53,910 nt of DNA from Bradyrhizobium sp. NAS96.2 (GTDB lineage Bacteria; Pseudomonadota; Alphaproteobacteria; Rhizobiales; Xanthobacteraceae), in the NCBI RefSeq assembly GCF_001908235.1, contig NZ_LGHK01000118.1, positions 1-53,910 on the forward strand, read 5' to 3'. Below are positions 39,315 to 48,998 of the stretch, piece after piece. Each line of letters starts with the position of its first letter. Position 1 is the stretch's first letter. The position numbers were made by a program, and so were the translations under genes. Under the pieces are notes generated by a model. It did not search any database and had not been told where the DNA came from. It was given only the letters and a program-made list of their open reading frames with translations.

Positions 39315-39997
39315 ACGCCCCCTTGAAGCGTCGTCATTTCGGTTTGTGTCGTTGCGAAAGCCTCCGGGCGCACCTCGCGCATCAAAGCCGCGATCTGCCG
39401 GGCACCAGCTTCGGCCTGCAAAGCGAGCGCGTTACCGACCGCAGCAAAGTCGGTCTCGGACTTGTGCTGGTTCAGCTTGAAGCTGCCCTCCACCTCTTCC
39501 ACCGTCATCTCAAGGCCCACGATCGCCTTCTTCATGGCATCGAGCCGCGCCGCTGTCATCTTGCCCGATGTCCAGTTACTTGAAGTCCCGGGCCTCTTCG
39601 GCGACAACCGATCCTCGAACTTGGCGGTCAGCACGTCGATCAGAACCGCAAGTTCCGCGCCCGACAGGGCCCGCACCGGCCCGGTCAGATGCACGGCCTG
39701 ATAGAGCCAGGTCGGCACCTGATCGGGCGACACATACCAGTCCGCCGACACATAGGCATCGGCGCCGGTGACGGCCAACAGCCAAAGCGCTCCGCCCGCC
39801 AGCTTTACCAGCGGATTGTGACGGGCAGCATGAAACAGCGCCCGCGGCGTGCCGTCGTCGGCATAGCTCAGATAGAACGGCAGCGCGGACGCGATCGGCT
39901 TGCCGCCGTCCCACGCGCAGGCAAGGCCGAAACCGCGCGCCTCCGCGAAGGCGAGGCTTGCGGCACGGTCGGGCCTGAAAGGCGGCGGCGTATACAT
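39311..39997 (-). CDS. FMN-binding PaiB-like protein, 228 aa
   Basis: ATG 39997 with AGGAG upstream starts MYTPPPFRPDRAASLAFAEA. The fold is the split-barrel FMN-binding type: GTPRALFHAARHNPLVKLAG, YVSADWYVSPDQVPTWLYQA and a C-terminal FKLNQHKSETDFAAV are the conserved PaiB family blocks. PaiB of Bacillus is called a negative transcriptional regulator of sporulation genes, but most homologues are probably flavin or heme-binding enzymes. First in a tight run with type I argC. Confidence 0.88.
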   Translation of the reverse strand: MYTPPPFRPDRAASLAFAEARGFGLACAWDGGKPIASALPFYLSYADDGTPRALFHAARHNPLVKLAGGALWLLAVTGADAYVSADWYVSPDQVPTWLYQAVHLTGPVRALSGAELAVLIDVLTAKFEDRLSPKRPGTSSNWTSGKMTAARLDAMKKAIVGLEMTVEEVEGSFKLNQHKSETDFAAVGNALALQAEAGARQIAALMREVRPEAFATTQTEMTTLQGGV

Positions 39998-40217
39998 GGT
40001 CGAACACTCCTGCTTGACGAAGGAGCCGCCAGATCGAACCGCGTGTCTTTTTGAGGAGCGCGCCGCGGGATCAGGTCCGGCGGCAGAGGCGATGGTCTTA
40101 AACGCGAGCGACCGCCCATACCGCGAGAATGCGGCGGCGGCGGGCAATGATAATGGTCGCGGCGTTGATCATGGGCGCGGCTATAAGGCCGCGCCCCTTT
40201 TGCGTCAAGGAAAACCG

Positions 40218-41207
40218 TCAGATCACCGGATTCCACGGCGCCGGCACGACACGGTAGCCGCTGCCGTCCTTCACCACATTGCCGAGGCCGGGGAACGGAT
40301 AGTGGAAGCCCTGCACCTGGAGCCGCTCCGCGACGATCATGTCGTAGACGCGGCGGCGGGTCTTCTCGGCGACGTCGGCGTCCTGGTCGAAGAACGCGTG
40401 CCAGCCGGGATTGGTCGCGAACAGATGCGGATTGTTGGTGACGTCGGACTGGATGAACACCTTCTCCGAACCCGAGGCCAGCACATAGGAGGTATGGCCC
40501 GGCGTATGGCCCACGGTCTCGACCGAGGTGAGGCCCGGCGCGATCTCCTTGCCCCATTCGTAGGGCGTGACCTTCTTCTTAAGGGCAGCCTCGAAGATGT
40601 TGCGGTTGTTCTTGAACAGGCCCTGCATGCGGCCGGCCGGCGCACGGCTCATTTCGCCATCATCCATCCAGAACTTCCATTCGGGCGCCGGCACCAGCAC
40701 TTCGGCGTTCGGGAACGCCGGCGTGCCATCCGCGGTGAGCAGACCGTTCACGTGATCGCCGTGGAAATGCGAGATCACGACCATGTCGACATTCTTGGGA
40801 TCGAATCCGGCTGCGACGAAATTGTCGGCGAACAGGCCGTTGGCGCCCTTGGAGCTGGCCTTGGCCAGCGCGCCGTTGCCGGTGTCGATCACGACCAGCT
40901 TGCCGCCGGTATTGAGCACCAGCGGCGCGTACCAGATCGTCACCATGTCGCGCGGCATGAACGCCTTATCCAGCGCCGCGTTGACATCGTCCCGCTTTGC
41001 ATTCGGAATGAAGGAGTCTTCCAGCTTGAAGACGGTCTTGCCGTCGGACACCGCGGTGACGAGGATGTCGCCGACCTTGTAGCGATAGAAGCTCGGCGCC
41101 TGCTTGTCGGCCGCGGGCGAAGCGGCATTGGCCGGGAGCGCCGGCAACAACGGTGCAGCGGCGATGCCGGCCGCGCCGGCGAGAGCGTGACGTCGTGTCA
41201 ATTCCAT
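40218..41207 (-). CDS. Tat-exported metallo-beta-lactamase-fold hydrolase, 329 aa
   Basis: ATG 41207 with GGGAGGA upstream gives MELTRRHALAGAAGIAAAPL, a twin-arginine signal with cleavage after NAA near residue 29. The zinc-binding HxHxDH is SHFHGDHVNG with His147, His149, Asp151 and His152, followed by GHTPGHTSY and a late Asp/His. This belongs to the periplasmic MBL group related to lactonases and quorum-quenching enzymes; substrate unknown. Single-gene unit. Confidence 0.9.
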   Translation of the reverse strand: MELTRRHALAGAAGIAAAPLLPALPANAASPAADKQAPSFYRYKVGDILVTAVSDGKTVFKLEDSFIPNAKRDDVNAALDKAFMPRDMVTIWYAPLVLNTGGKLVVIDTGNGALAKASSKGANGLFADNFVAAGFDPKNVDMVVISHFHGDHVNGLLTADGTPAFPNAEVLVPAPEWKFWMDDGEMSRAPAGRMQGLFKNNRNIFEAALKKKVTPYEWGKEIAPGLTSVETVGHTPGHTSYVLASGSEKVFIQSDVTNNPHLFATNPGWHAFFDQDADVAEKTRRRVYDMIVAERLQVQGFHYPFPGLGNVVKDGSGYRVVPAPWNPVI

Positions 41208-41353
41208 GTGTTGTCCTCCCAGTGAAACGGCGCCCGATGAATTCGCGCTCGGCGGCGCGGTCGTAACAACGTTTCGATGCTCGCGCGATGGTGGCAGCGC
41301 GAGCACTTGTCATCCCGCCTAACCCCTGCATCTCAGCCTTATTCCGGCTCCCG

Positions 41354-41884
41354 CTACACCGCCCGCCACATCCATTCGAGGGCCTGGGCAATGACGTCGC
41401 CGAACAGCAGCAGCGCCGCCGACCAGACCAGCGCGGAAACGAAATTGGCGATCTGGAATTGCCAGTACGACATTTCGAAAATGCCGGCCGCGAGCGGCAC
41501 CGAGGCGCGCAGCGGGCCGAAGAAGCGGCCGATGAAGATGCTGGGCACGCCCCAGGTCTTCACGAAGGCCTCGCCGCGCGGCAGTATCTCCGGATAGCGC
41601 GACAGCGGCCACATCTGCGCGACCTGCTCCTTGTAGCGATAGCCGAACCAGTAGGAGACCCAGTCGCCGAGCGCAGCGCCAATGCCGCCGGCGATCCAGA
41701 TCGGCCAGAAATTGATCCCGCTGACGCCGATCAACGCGCCGATCGCAACCAGCGCGCCCCAGGCGGGCACCAGCAATGAAATGAAGGCAAGTGATTCAGC
41801 GAACGCCAGCAACATGACGATCGGAGCGGCCCAGACCTGGTGATGGCGGACGAATTCGGCCAGGGCCCGCGCAAAGTCTTCCAT
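41354..41884 (-). CDS. DedA-family membrane protein, 176 aa
   Basis: ATG 41884 gives MEDFARALAEFVRHHQVWAA. The family motifs are FAESLAFISLLVPAWGALVAI (reentrant loop with Glu and Pro) and GRFFGPLRASVPLAAG (the FxRxxPxxR-like second loop). DedA proteins are thought to flip undecaprenyl phosphate or phospholipids. It is a little shorter than the usual 200 residues but complete in both repeats. The frame to 41980 lacks support. Confidence 0.9.
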   Translation of the reverse strand: MEDFARALAEFVRHHQVWAAPIVMLLAFAESLAFISLLVPAWGALVAIGALIGVSGINFWPIWIAGGIGAALGDWVSYWFGYRYKEQVAQMWPLSRYPEILPRGEAFVKTWGVPSIFIGRFFGPLRASVPLAAGIFEMSYWQFQIANFVSALVWSAALLLFGDVIAQALEWMWRAV

Positions 41885-42070
41885 CTCGTCGTGTGCCTTC
41901 CGCTCCGTTGGACCTCGAATGAACCTTTCTAACGGCACGCAGCCTAAGAACAGGTAAGCCAGCCCATTGCGTGACATCAAGTCACAAAGGCGGGGATCAA
42001 ACGTGATCTCCGGTAAGGCCCCTGCGGTCCAGGCTGGCTGGCATCTCCCTTACAAAAAAGGAATCACTGG

Positions 42071-42439
42071 ATGATCGGGTCATTGATGATGTGCGTGAGC
42101 GTACTCGTCTTGCTGTTCGGAATGCTCGCGGGCATCGCCATGGGTATCCAGCACGACTTCACGTTGGGGCCGGCGCACGCGCATCTCAATCTCATTGGCG
42201 GCGTGCTGCTGTTCCTGTTCGGCCTCTACTACCGGCTGGTGCCGGCGGCCGGCAGCATGCTGCTGGCCAGGATCCAGGGCTGGCTGCATATCGTCGGCGG
42301 CGTGCTGTTTCCGGCCGGCGTAGCCGCCGTGCTGTTGAAAGGTCCCGCGTTCGAGGCGGCGCCCATCGTGGGATCGCTGATGGTGGTCGCGGCGATGGCC
42401 CTGTTCACGGTCGTTGTATTCCGCACCTCGCGGGCGTAA
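42071..42439 (+). CDS. four-helix membrane protein, cytochrome oxidase-like, 122 aa
   Basis: AAGGA precedes the ATG at good spacing. Four hydrophobic segments; the loop GPAHAHLNLIGGVLLFLFGL contains the HAHLNLxG motif shared with part of the heme-copper oxidase subunit I family and NnrS-like proteins. This suggests a haem-linked or sensing role, but on its own it cannot be an oxidase. Conserved small proteins of this type occur across Rhizobiales. Stand-alone gene upstream of parE. Confidence 0.7.
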   Translation: MIGSLMMCVSVLVLLFGMLAGIAMGIQHDFTLGPAHAHLNLIGGVLLFLFGLYYRLVPAAGSMLLARIQGWLHIVGGVLFPAGVAAVLLKGPAFEAAPIVGSLMVVAAMALFTVVVFRTSRA

Positions 42440-42566
42440 TCGCAAACGCCTATCTACAGGGACGGCCGGGCCTTAAGGGCGCGGTCGTCCCCATTGGCAG
42501 CCCATCCGTGGCATAGTCAGAGCAACCGATTCGCCGCGCCATGACTGGCGCGCCACTTGAAGAAAC

Positions 42567-44627
42567 ATGGCCAAATCATTGAAGTCGAACGCGAAAAGCA
42601 AATCTGCTGACGATCTGTTCGGAACCTCGGAACCGAAGGGCCGCGCCCCGGCGAAGGCCGCTTCCCGGCCCGCGGGAGGCGCCGAAGCCGGCTATACCGC
42701 GGCTGACATCGAGGTCCTGGAGGGCTTGGAACCGGTCCGGCGGCGCCCCGGCATGTATATCGGCGGCACCGACGAGAAGGCGCTGCACCACCTGTTCGCC
42801 GAGGTGATCGATAACTGCATGGACGAAGCGCTGGCCGGTCACGCCACCTTCATCGACGTCGAGCTGACCGCCGACGGCTTCCTGACCGTGACCGACAATG
42901 GCCGCGGCATTCCGGTCGACCCGCATCCGAAATTCCCGAAGAAGTCGGCACTCGAAGTCATCATGTGCACGCTGCATTCGGGCGGCAAATTCGACTCCAA
43001 GGTCTACGAGACCTCGGGCGGCCTGCACGGCGTCGGCGTCTCCGTGGTCAACGCGCTCTCCTCGCGGCTCGAGGTCGAGGTCGCGCGCAGCGGGCAGCTG
43101 CATCGCATGACCTTCGAGCGCGGCCATCCCAAGGGCAAGCTCGAGGACCTCGGCAAGGTCAACAACCGCCGCGGCACCCGGATCCGCTTCAAGCCGGACA
43201 CCGACATTTTCGGCGCCAAGGCGGCGTTCAAGCCGCAACGCCTGTTCAAGATGACGCGTTCGAAGGCGTATCTGTTCGGCGGCGTCGAGATTCGCTGGCA
43301 CTGCGATCAGGAACTGCTGAAGGGCGTCGAGGACGTTCCGGCCGAAGCCAAATTCCACTTCCCCGGCGGCCTGAAGGATTATCTCGCCGCAGCGATCCAC
43401 GCCGACACGCTGGTGCATCAGGATATCTTCTCCGGCAAGTCCGGCCGCAGCGGCGCGCATGGCGCGTGCGAATGGGCGGTGGCGTGGACGGCCGATGCCG
43501 ACGGCTTCCTGTCGTCCTACACCAACACGGTGCCGACACCCGACGGCGGCACGCATGAATCGGGCCTGCGCAGCGCGCTGCTGCGCGGCCTGAAGGATCA
43601 CGCCGAGCGCGCCGGCCAGGGCAAGCGCGCCGCCTCCATCACCTCGGAAGACGTGATGGTTGGTGCGGCCGTCATGCTCTCGGTGTTCGTGCGCGAGCCT
43701 GAATTCCAGGGCCAAACGAAAGACCGCCTCGCCACCGCCGAAGCGCAGCGCATCGTCGAACAGGCCATGAAGGACCCGTTCGACCACTGGCTGTCGGGCA
43801 ATCCGAACCAGGCCAACCGGCTGCTCGACTTCGTGATCGATCGCGCCGAGGAACGGCTGCGCCGACGCCAGGAAAAGGAAACCGCGCGCAAGACCGCCGG
43901 CAAGAAGCTGCGTCTTCCCGGCAAGCTCGCCGACTGCTCCGATGCCGGCACCGAAGGCTCAGAGCTCTTCATCGTCGAAGGTGACTCGGCCGGCGGCAGC
44001 GCCAAGCAGGCGCGCGATCGCAAGACCCAGGCCGTGCTGCCGCTGCGCGGCAAGATCCTCAACGTCGCATCGGCCGGCAAGGACAAGCTGACCGCCAACG
44101 CGCAGCTCTCCGATCTGGTGCAGGCGATCGGCTGCGGCACGCTCGCGCACTACCGTGAAGAGGATCTGCGCTATCAGCGCATCATCATCATGACCGACGC
44201 CGACGTCGACGGCGCGCATATCGCTTCGCTGTTGATCACCTTCTTCTACCGGCAGATGCCGCGACTGATCGACGAGGGGCATCTCTATCTGGCAGTGCCG
44301 CCGCTCTACAAACTCAGGCACGGCACCAAGTCGATCTACGCCCGCGACGACGCGCACAAGGAAGAGCTGCTGAAGAGCGAGTTCAACGCCAACGCCAAGG
44401 TCGAGGTGAATCGCTTCAAAGGCCTCGGCGAAATGATGCCGGCGCAGCTTAAGGAGACCACGATGGATCCGGCCAAGCGCACGCTGCTGCGCGTGGTGCT
44501 GCTGGCCGACGATCGCGAGGGCACCGCCGACTCGGTCGAGCGGCTGATGGGAACCAAGGCGGAAGCCCGCTTTGCCTTCATCTCCGACAAGGCCGAATTC
44601 GCCAGCGACGATCTGCTCGACGTTTAG
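42567..44627 (+). CDS. parE: DNA topoisomerase IV subunit B, 686 aa
   Basis: Type IIA topoisomerase ATPase subunit that, with ParC, separates replicated chromosomes. GHKL ATPase motifs: EVIDNCMDEALAG and TDNGRGIPVDPH, then SGGLHGVGVSVVNALS. The transducer domain is followed by a TOPRIM domain with EGDSAGGSAKQARDRKTQAVLPLRGKI (split here: EGDSAGGSAKQ, AVLPLRGKILNV) and the metal motif MTDADVDGAHI. An alphaproteobacterial Ser/Lys-rich N-terminal extension of about 45 residues is present. The length of 686 residues is normal for the group; GyrB would have a longer C-terminal insertion. Confidence 0.95.
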   Translation: MAKSLKSNAKSKSADDLFGTSEPKGRAPAKAASRPAGGAEAGYTAADIEVLEGLEPVRRRPGMYIGGTDEKALHHLFAEVIDNCMDEALAGHATFIDVELTADGFLTVTDNGRGIPVDPHPKFPKKSALEVIMCTLHSGGKFDSKVYETSGGLHGVGVSVVNALSSRLEVEVARSGQLHRMTFERGHPKGKLEDLGKVNNRRGTRIRFKPDTDIFGAKAAFKPQRLFKMTRSKAYLFGGVEIRWHCDQELLKGVEDVPAEAKFHFPGGLKDYLAAAIHADTLVHQDIFSGKSGRSGAHGACEWAVAWTADADGFLSSYTNTVPTPDGGTHESGLRSALLRGLKDHAERAGQGKRAASITSEDVMVGAAVMLSVFVREPEFQGQTKDRLATAEAQRIVEQAMKDPFDHWLSGNPNQANRLLDFVIDRAEERLRRRQEKETARKTAGKKLRLPGKLADCSDAGTEGSELFIVEGDSAGGSAKQARDRKTQAVLPLRGKILNVASAGKDKLTANAQLSDLVQAIGCGTLAHYREEDLRYQRIIIMTDADVDGAHIASLLITFFYRQMPRLIDEGHLYLAVPPLYKLRHGTKSIYARDDAHKEELLKSEFNANAKVEVNRFKGLGEMMPAQLKETTMDPAKRTLLRVVLLADDREGTADSVERLMGTKAEARFAFISDKAEFASDDLLDV

Positions 44628-44656
44628 GCCACAACCAACTGATTTGAAACGATTTT

Positions 44657-44687
44657 CGGCCGCCTCCAGCTCGGGGCGGCCGTTTTT
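44657..44687 (+). terminator. terminator after parE
   Basis: CGGCCGCC (44657-44664) and GGCGGCCG (44675-44682) form a perfect 8-bp stem followed by TTTTT. It lies 30 bases beyond the parE stop. Confidence 0.85.
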
Positions 44688-44854
44688 CATTCGCCTGTTT
44701 GGAGAGTGCCAGCGGCTTCGTTTTCGGGCGGTTGTGTCTCACCCGCAACAGCATTTCCGGCGGAACCACGTATAGTCCCCAACATGAGTTTCGGGAATCG
44801 GTGCCAGCGCACTCCCGTCAGCGACCCGATCGAACGCTAGTCGAGGATTTGGAT

Positions 44855-45646
44855 ATGAAGAAGATTTTGCTCGCTCTGACCGCGGTTGCTGCGATGACGG
44901 GTTCCGCGTCGGCCGCCGATCTGGCCGCCCGCCCCTACACCAAGGCTCCGGCCCCGATCGCAGTGGCGCCGAGCTGGACCGGCTTCTACATCTTCGGCGG
45001 CGGCGGCGGCGGCGTCTGGGACGCTGACACCGGCGTCCAGTCGACCGTCACGGGCGCGCCGATCCTCGGCTTCAACCAGCGCCAGGGCGGCGACGGCTGG
45101 TTCGGCACCGTCGGGGCCGGTTACGACTGGCAGACCGCCAACAGCTGGGTCATCGGCGTGTTCGCCGACGGTCAGTTCGGCAGCCTGAAGGGCACCATCC
45201 AGGATCAGGGCCTCGGCATCGCCGGCAACATCAAGAACGACTATAGCTGGGCCGCCGGTGCGCGCCTCGGCTATCTGATTGCTCCGAACGTCCTGTCCTA
45301 CGTCAACGCCGGTTACTCCAGCTCGCACTGGAAGGGCACCACCCTGTTCAACACCGCGACCGCTCTTCCGGTCGGTGGGCACACCAACGGCTTCGATCGC
45401 AGCGGCTGGTTCGTCGGCGGCGGCGTCGAGAACAACCTGAACATCTTCGGCATCACCGCGCCGGGCTGGTTCATGAAGACCGAGTACCGCGCCGCCTACT
45501 ACGACAACAAGAACATCTCGGAACTCGCCGACGTCACCAACATCTCGAATGGCCGCGACATCACCTTCAAGCCGTTCGTCCAGACCATCAGCACCTCGCT
45601 GGTCTACCGCTTCAACTGGACCGGCCCGGTGGTCGCCAAGTACTGA
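44855..45646 (+). CDS. outer membrane beta-barrel protein, Omp31/Omp25 type, 263 aa
   Basis: ATG 44855 with GAGG upstream starts a signal peptide (KKILLALTAVAAMTGSASA) cleaved before ADLAARPYTKAPA, the usual mature start in this porin group. The rest alternates amphipathic strands and glycine-rich turns (FYIFGGGGGGVWDAD, YDWQTANSWVIGVF, GARLGYLIAPNVLSYVNAGY), ending in a C-terminal aromatic strand (SLVYRFNWTGPVVAKY). A paralogue lies at 46705-47481. Such proteins are major outer-membrane proteins in Rhizobiales; exact transport role unknown. Confidence 0.9.
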   Translation: MKKILLALTAVAAMTGSASAADLAARPYTKAPAPIAVAPSWTGFYIFGGGGGGVWDADTGVQSTVTGAPILGFNQRQGGDGWFGTVGAGYDWQTANSWVIGVFADGQFGSLKGTIQDQGLGIAGNIKNDYSWAAGARLGYLIAPNVLSYVNAGYSSSHWKGTTLFNTATALPVGGHTNGFDRSGWFVGGGVENNLNIFGITAPGWFMKTEYRAAYYDNKNISELADVTNISNGRDITFKPFVQTISTSLVYRFNWTGPVVAKY

Positions 45647-45667
45647 TCCTTGCTGACATAGCAGACG

Positions 45668-45697
45668 AAAAGCCCCGGCATTCTCCGGGGCTTTTTT
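45668..45697 (+). terminator. terminator after the first porin gene
   Basis: AGCCCCGG (45671-45678) and CCGGGGCT (45685-45692) form a perfect stem extended by A/T pairs and ending in six T. Classic intrinsic terminator 21 bases after the stop codon. Confidence 0.9.
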
Positions 45698-45845
45698 GTT
45701 GTCCTGGTGTCTTCGGGAACAACCTCGCGCACTCGCGTTCTTCACACGTACCTGGCGCAGGGCCGACCGGCCGCTCCCGATCTGGTCAGCGTTCTGACGA
45801 TCGGGCACTCTCGCGACCAGATTCAAACCACAGCGGACAACAACA

Positions 45846-46616
45846 ATGAGAAACGGACAGTTTGATCTCACGGGCCGGGTCGCGATCGTCACCGGCGGCA
45901 ATGGCGGCATCGGGCTCGGCATGGCGCGCGGTCTCGCCGATGCCGGCGCGGCAGTCGCCGTGGTCGGCCGCAACGAGACGAAATCGAAGGCCGCGGTCGA
46001 GGATCTGGTCAAGCGCGGCGTCAAGGCGATCGCGGTTGCCACCGACGTGACCGACAAGACCGCCGTCGCGGCGATGGTCGAGCGGGTCAATGGTGAGCTC
46101 GGCCGCATCGACATCCTCGTCAACAATGCCGGCATGAGCATCCGCAAGCCGCCGCACGAGCTCGAGCTCGACGAGTGGAGCAAGGTGATCGACACCAACC
46201 TCACCAGCGCCTTCCTGTGCTCGAAGGCGGCCTACCCTGCGCTCAAGGCGTCGGGCCACGGCAAGATCATCAATATCGGCTCGATGATGTCGATCTTCGG
46301 CGCAAGCTTCGCTGCGGCCTATGCCGCGAGCAAGGGCGGCATCGTGCAGTACACCCGCGCCTGCGCCAACGCCTGGGCGGCCGACAACATCCAGGTCAAC
46401 GCCATTCTTCCCGGCTGGATCGACACCGATCTGACCAAGGGCGCGCGCCAGCAGGTTGCCGGGCTGCACGAACGCGTGCTCGCGCGCACGCCGGCGGCGC
46501 GCTGGGGAGCCATCGACGACTTCGCCGGCATCGCCGTATTCCTGGCGTCGCCGGCGTCAGATTTCGTCACCGGCACCGCGATCCCCGTCGACGGCGGCTA
46601 TTCGGTCATGGCCTGA
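45846..46616 (+). CDS. short-chain dehydrogenase/reductase, glucose 1-dehydrogenase-like, 256 aa
   Basis: SDR fold with TGGNGGIG (residues 16-23), an Arg42 after beta-2 that favours NADP, NNAG (93-96), Ser146 and Tyr159-Lys163 (YAASKGG). The family-typical PGWIDTDLTKG and GTAIPVDGGYSVMA are present. Substrate not determinable: close groups include gluconate 5-dehydrogenase, glucose dehydrogenase and 3-oxoacyl-ACP reductase. It is flanked by two porin genes but transcribed separately. Confidence 0.88.
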   Translation: MRNGQFDLTGRVAIVTGGNGGIGLGMARGLADAGAAVAVVGRNETKSKAAVEDLVKRGVKAIAVATDVTDKTAVAAMVERVNGELGRIDILVNNAGMSIRKPPHELELDEWSKVIDTNLTSAFLCSKAAYPALKASGHGKIINIGSMMSIFGASFAAAYAASKGGIVQYTRACANAWAADNIQVNAILPGWIDTDLTKGARQQVAGLHERVLARTPAARWGAIDDFAGIAVFLASPASDFVTGTAIPVDGGYSVMA

Positions 46617-46650
46617 AAGATACGCGCCTGAGACACACTGGCCCGAAACA

Positions 46651-46680
46651 CAGAAGCCCCGGCGACCGCCGGGGCTTCTG
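46651..46680. terminator. bidirectional terminator between SDR and second porin gene
   Basis: CAGAAGCCCCGGCG (46651-46664) and CGCCGGGGCTTCTG (46667-46680) form a perfect 14-bp stem with a 2-base loop, between two convergent stop codons. The stem is very strong; U tracts are short. Confidence 0.8.
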
Positions 46681-46704
46681 CATCCTGTTCGCCTCAGTCA
46701 AAAC

Positions 46705-47481
46705 TCAGTAGCGCGCGATGACCGGCGCGTCGAACTTGTAGTTCATGCGCACCACCGCCCACTGGATATCGCGCGGCTTCGCGTCGAACGTATAGGTGCC
46801 CGCCGCACTGCCGGCGAGCTGATAGGTCTGACGCTCGAAGGCCGCGTAATTGTATTCGACGCCAATGGTCCAGTTGCGGGTGATGCCGTATTCCCAGCCG
46901 GCGCCGATGGTCCAGCCGCTGGCCCAATGGATCTGGCTGCCGGAGCCAATTGACGGCGGAACGTTGTCGACGACGGACAGGCGGTTGTTCACGCCGGCAT
47001 AGCCGCCCTTGAAATAGAGCAGATTGTTCTGGATCGCGTAGCCGGCACGGCCGACGATCGTCGCCATGACGTTCGAGCGCCAGCTGAACTGATCGTCGCG
47101 GCTGACGCCGAACACCGTGTTGGTGACGCGGCCGGAATTGTCGAGCCCGGAGATGGTGCCCTCGACGCCGAACACGAAGTTGTTGGCCTGCCAGTTGTAA
47201 CCGATCTGGCCACCGCCCATGAAGCCCGAGCCGCGCTGCCGAAAGCCCTGGCCGGGCGCGAGATCGCCGAACACCGTCGTGTTCGCGCTGTTGACCCACT
47301 GCTCGTTGGTCCAGGCGCCGCCGAGATGGCCGCCGACATAGAAGCCGGACCAGTTGTAGAGCGTTTCGACGTAAGCCGGCGCCTTGGTGTAGGGACGCGC
47401 AGCGAGATCGGCGGCCGAAGCGGCGCCGATGCCGAGCGCGGTGGTTGCAGTCAACACGGCAATGAATTTGGCACGAAACAC
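46705..47481 (-). CDS. outer membrane beta-barrel protein, Omp31/Omp25 type (paralogue), 258 aa
   Basis: The likely start is GTG 47481 (VFRAKFIAVLTATTALG), with GGGGGTG upstream; the frame from 47538 is longer than needed. Signal cleavage before ADLAARPYTKAPA, as in the porin at 44855. Beta-strand/glycine-turn pattern (FYVGGHLGGAWTNEQW, GGGQIGYNWQANNFVFGVEG), ending MNYKFDAPVIARY with a C-terminal aromatic residue. It shares only signal and end regions closely with the neighbour, so the duplication is old. Confidence 0.88.
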   Translation of the reverse strand: MFRAKFIAVLTATTALGIGAASAADLAARPYTKAPAYVETLYNWSGFYVGGHLGGAWTNEQWVNSANTTVFGDLAPGQGFRQRGSGFMGGGQIGYNWQANNFVFGVEGTISGLDNSGRVTNTVFGVSRDDQFSWRSNVMATIVGRAGYAIQNNLLYFKGGYAGVNNRLSVVDNVPPSIGSGSQIHWASGWTIGAGWEYGITRNWTIGVEYNYAAFERQTYQLAGSAAGTYTFDAKPRDIQWAVVRMNYKFDAPVIARY

Positions 47482-47681
47482 GATGGCACCCCCAGGTTGT
47501 CCGATGGGCACCAGCTTTCCCAGAGAGACCCTTACCAAAAGAAAACCGCGGGAACCGGCAGCGCAGAATCCGTGTCCGCCGGTTTCGAATCATGTCCCTC
47601 TGTTGCAACCGCGCAACTTCTAACAGCTAAATTAAGCAGCTGTTATCCTTGATAAATTCCTTCCGCACGCGCGGCCGCGCG

Positions 47682-48926
47682 TCAGCTTCGGGCCGGCGAG
47701 TGCACGTGCTCCGGCCGCACCCCAACCGCGACGAGACGGGCCGTCAGCCCCTGCAGCCAGGGCATCGCCGTGATCAACCGCAACGCGAACGGCACCGGTT
47801 GATCGCCTCCCTTCAGCGCGGCGCTGATGAGGTTGTCCTGCGCGATCACCTGCATGCGCTGCGTCAGGCGCACCGGGAATTCGCGGCGACGCCGCACCGC
47901 ATCGAGCTCGCCCTCCGACGGGCAGCCTTGCACGAGCTTCGCCGCCAGGATGTTGGCGGTCGCGACCGCATCCTGCACCGCGAGGTTGACGCCGACGCCG
48001 CCGATCGGCGACATCGCGTGCGCGGCGTCGCCGATGCAGAGCAGGCCCGGAAGGGTCCAGCGCGTCAGCCGGTTGATCGCGACCGTGAGCAGCTTGACCT
48101 CGTCGAAGCTCTTCACGTCGGCGATGCCGGGCTTGAGGATCGGCGCGAGCCGCAGCACGTCGTCGAGCAGCGCCGGCAGTCCCCTCGCCTTCACGGCCTC
48201 ATATCGTCCCTTGGCGATCACATAGGCGCATTGCCAATAGTCGCCGCGGTCGAACGTCACCATCATCTTGCCGTGGTCGATGCGGGCGAACAAATTCTCG
48301 GTCTCGTCCGAGCGCCGCCCGACGCGAAACCACAGCACGTCCATCGGCGCGCCGATCTCCTCGACCTCGAGGCCGGCGCGCTCGCGCACGATCGAATGGC
48401 GGCCGTCGCAGCCGATCACAAGATCCGCCTCGATCTCGATCGGGCCATCAGGCGTGTTGACGCGGACACCCGAAACGGCGTCGCCGCGCCGGATCACGTC
48501 AGTCGCCTCGGCGCTCATCAGCACGCGCAGCGAGGGAAAACGCTTGCCGCTCTCGCGCAGGAAATTCAGGAAGTCCCACTGCGGCATCATCGCGATGAAG
48601 GGATATTTGACGCTGAGGCGGCTGAGATCGGCGACCCGCACCGAGGTGCCGCCGAACATGCCGTCGAGCTTCTGGATGTTCTGGTGCGGCAGCTTCAGGA
48701 AGCCGTCGATCAGACCGAGCTCATCCATCACCTGCAGGGTCGAGGGATGCACGGTGTCGCCGCGGAAATCGCGGAAGAAATCGGCGTGCTTCTCCAGCAC
48801 CACGACATCGACGCCCGCGCGTCCGAGCAGATAGCCGAGCATCATGCCGGCCGGCCCGCCGCCGACCACGCAGCAGCGCACCTTCATCTGACGCGTATTC
48901 GGCCCTGCCGGATTGCCTGCATCCAT
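47682..48926 (-). CDS. FAD-dependent monooxygenase, PHBH-like, 414 aa
   Basis: Flavoprotein hydroxylase fold. The dinucleotide motif GGGPAGMMLGYLLGRAG is near residue 22, the DG motif in LVIGCDGRHSIVRERAG around 163, and the second FAD motif GDAAHAMSPIGGVGVNLAVQDA around 286. These place it with p-hydroxybenzoate hydroxylase and ubiquinone-type hydroxylases. Substrate unknown. The start may be ATG 48887 (MKVRCCVVGGGPAG) rather than 48926. Single-gene unit. Confidence 0.88.
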   Translation of the reverse strand: MDAGNPAGPNTRQMKVRCCVVGGGPAGMMLGYLLGRAGVDVVVLEKHADFFRDFRGDTVHPSTLQVMDELGLIDGFLKLPHQNIQKLDGMFGGTSVRVADLSRLSVKYPFIAMMPQWDFLNFLRESGKRFPSLRVLMSAEATDVIRRGDAVSGVRVNTPDGPIEIEADLVIGCDGRHSIVRERAGLEVEEIGAPMDVLWFRVGRRSDETENLFARIDHGKMMVTFDRGDYWQCAYVIAKGRYEAVKARGLPALLDDVLRLAPILKPGIADVKSFDEVKLLTVAINRLTRWTLPGLLCIGDAAHAMSPIGGVGVNLAVQDAVATANILAAKLVQGCPSEGELDAVRRRREFPVRLTQRMQVIAQDNLISAALKGGDQPVPFALRLITAMPWLQGLTARLVAVGVRPEHVHSPARS

Positions 48927-48998
48927 GATGCCGTCCTCACCGCTGCCTCGCCCATCGGGCTCCGACTGTAACGCGGATCGGACGACAAGGATGCAAGG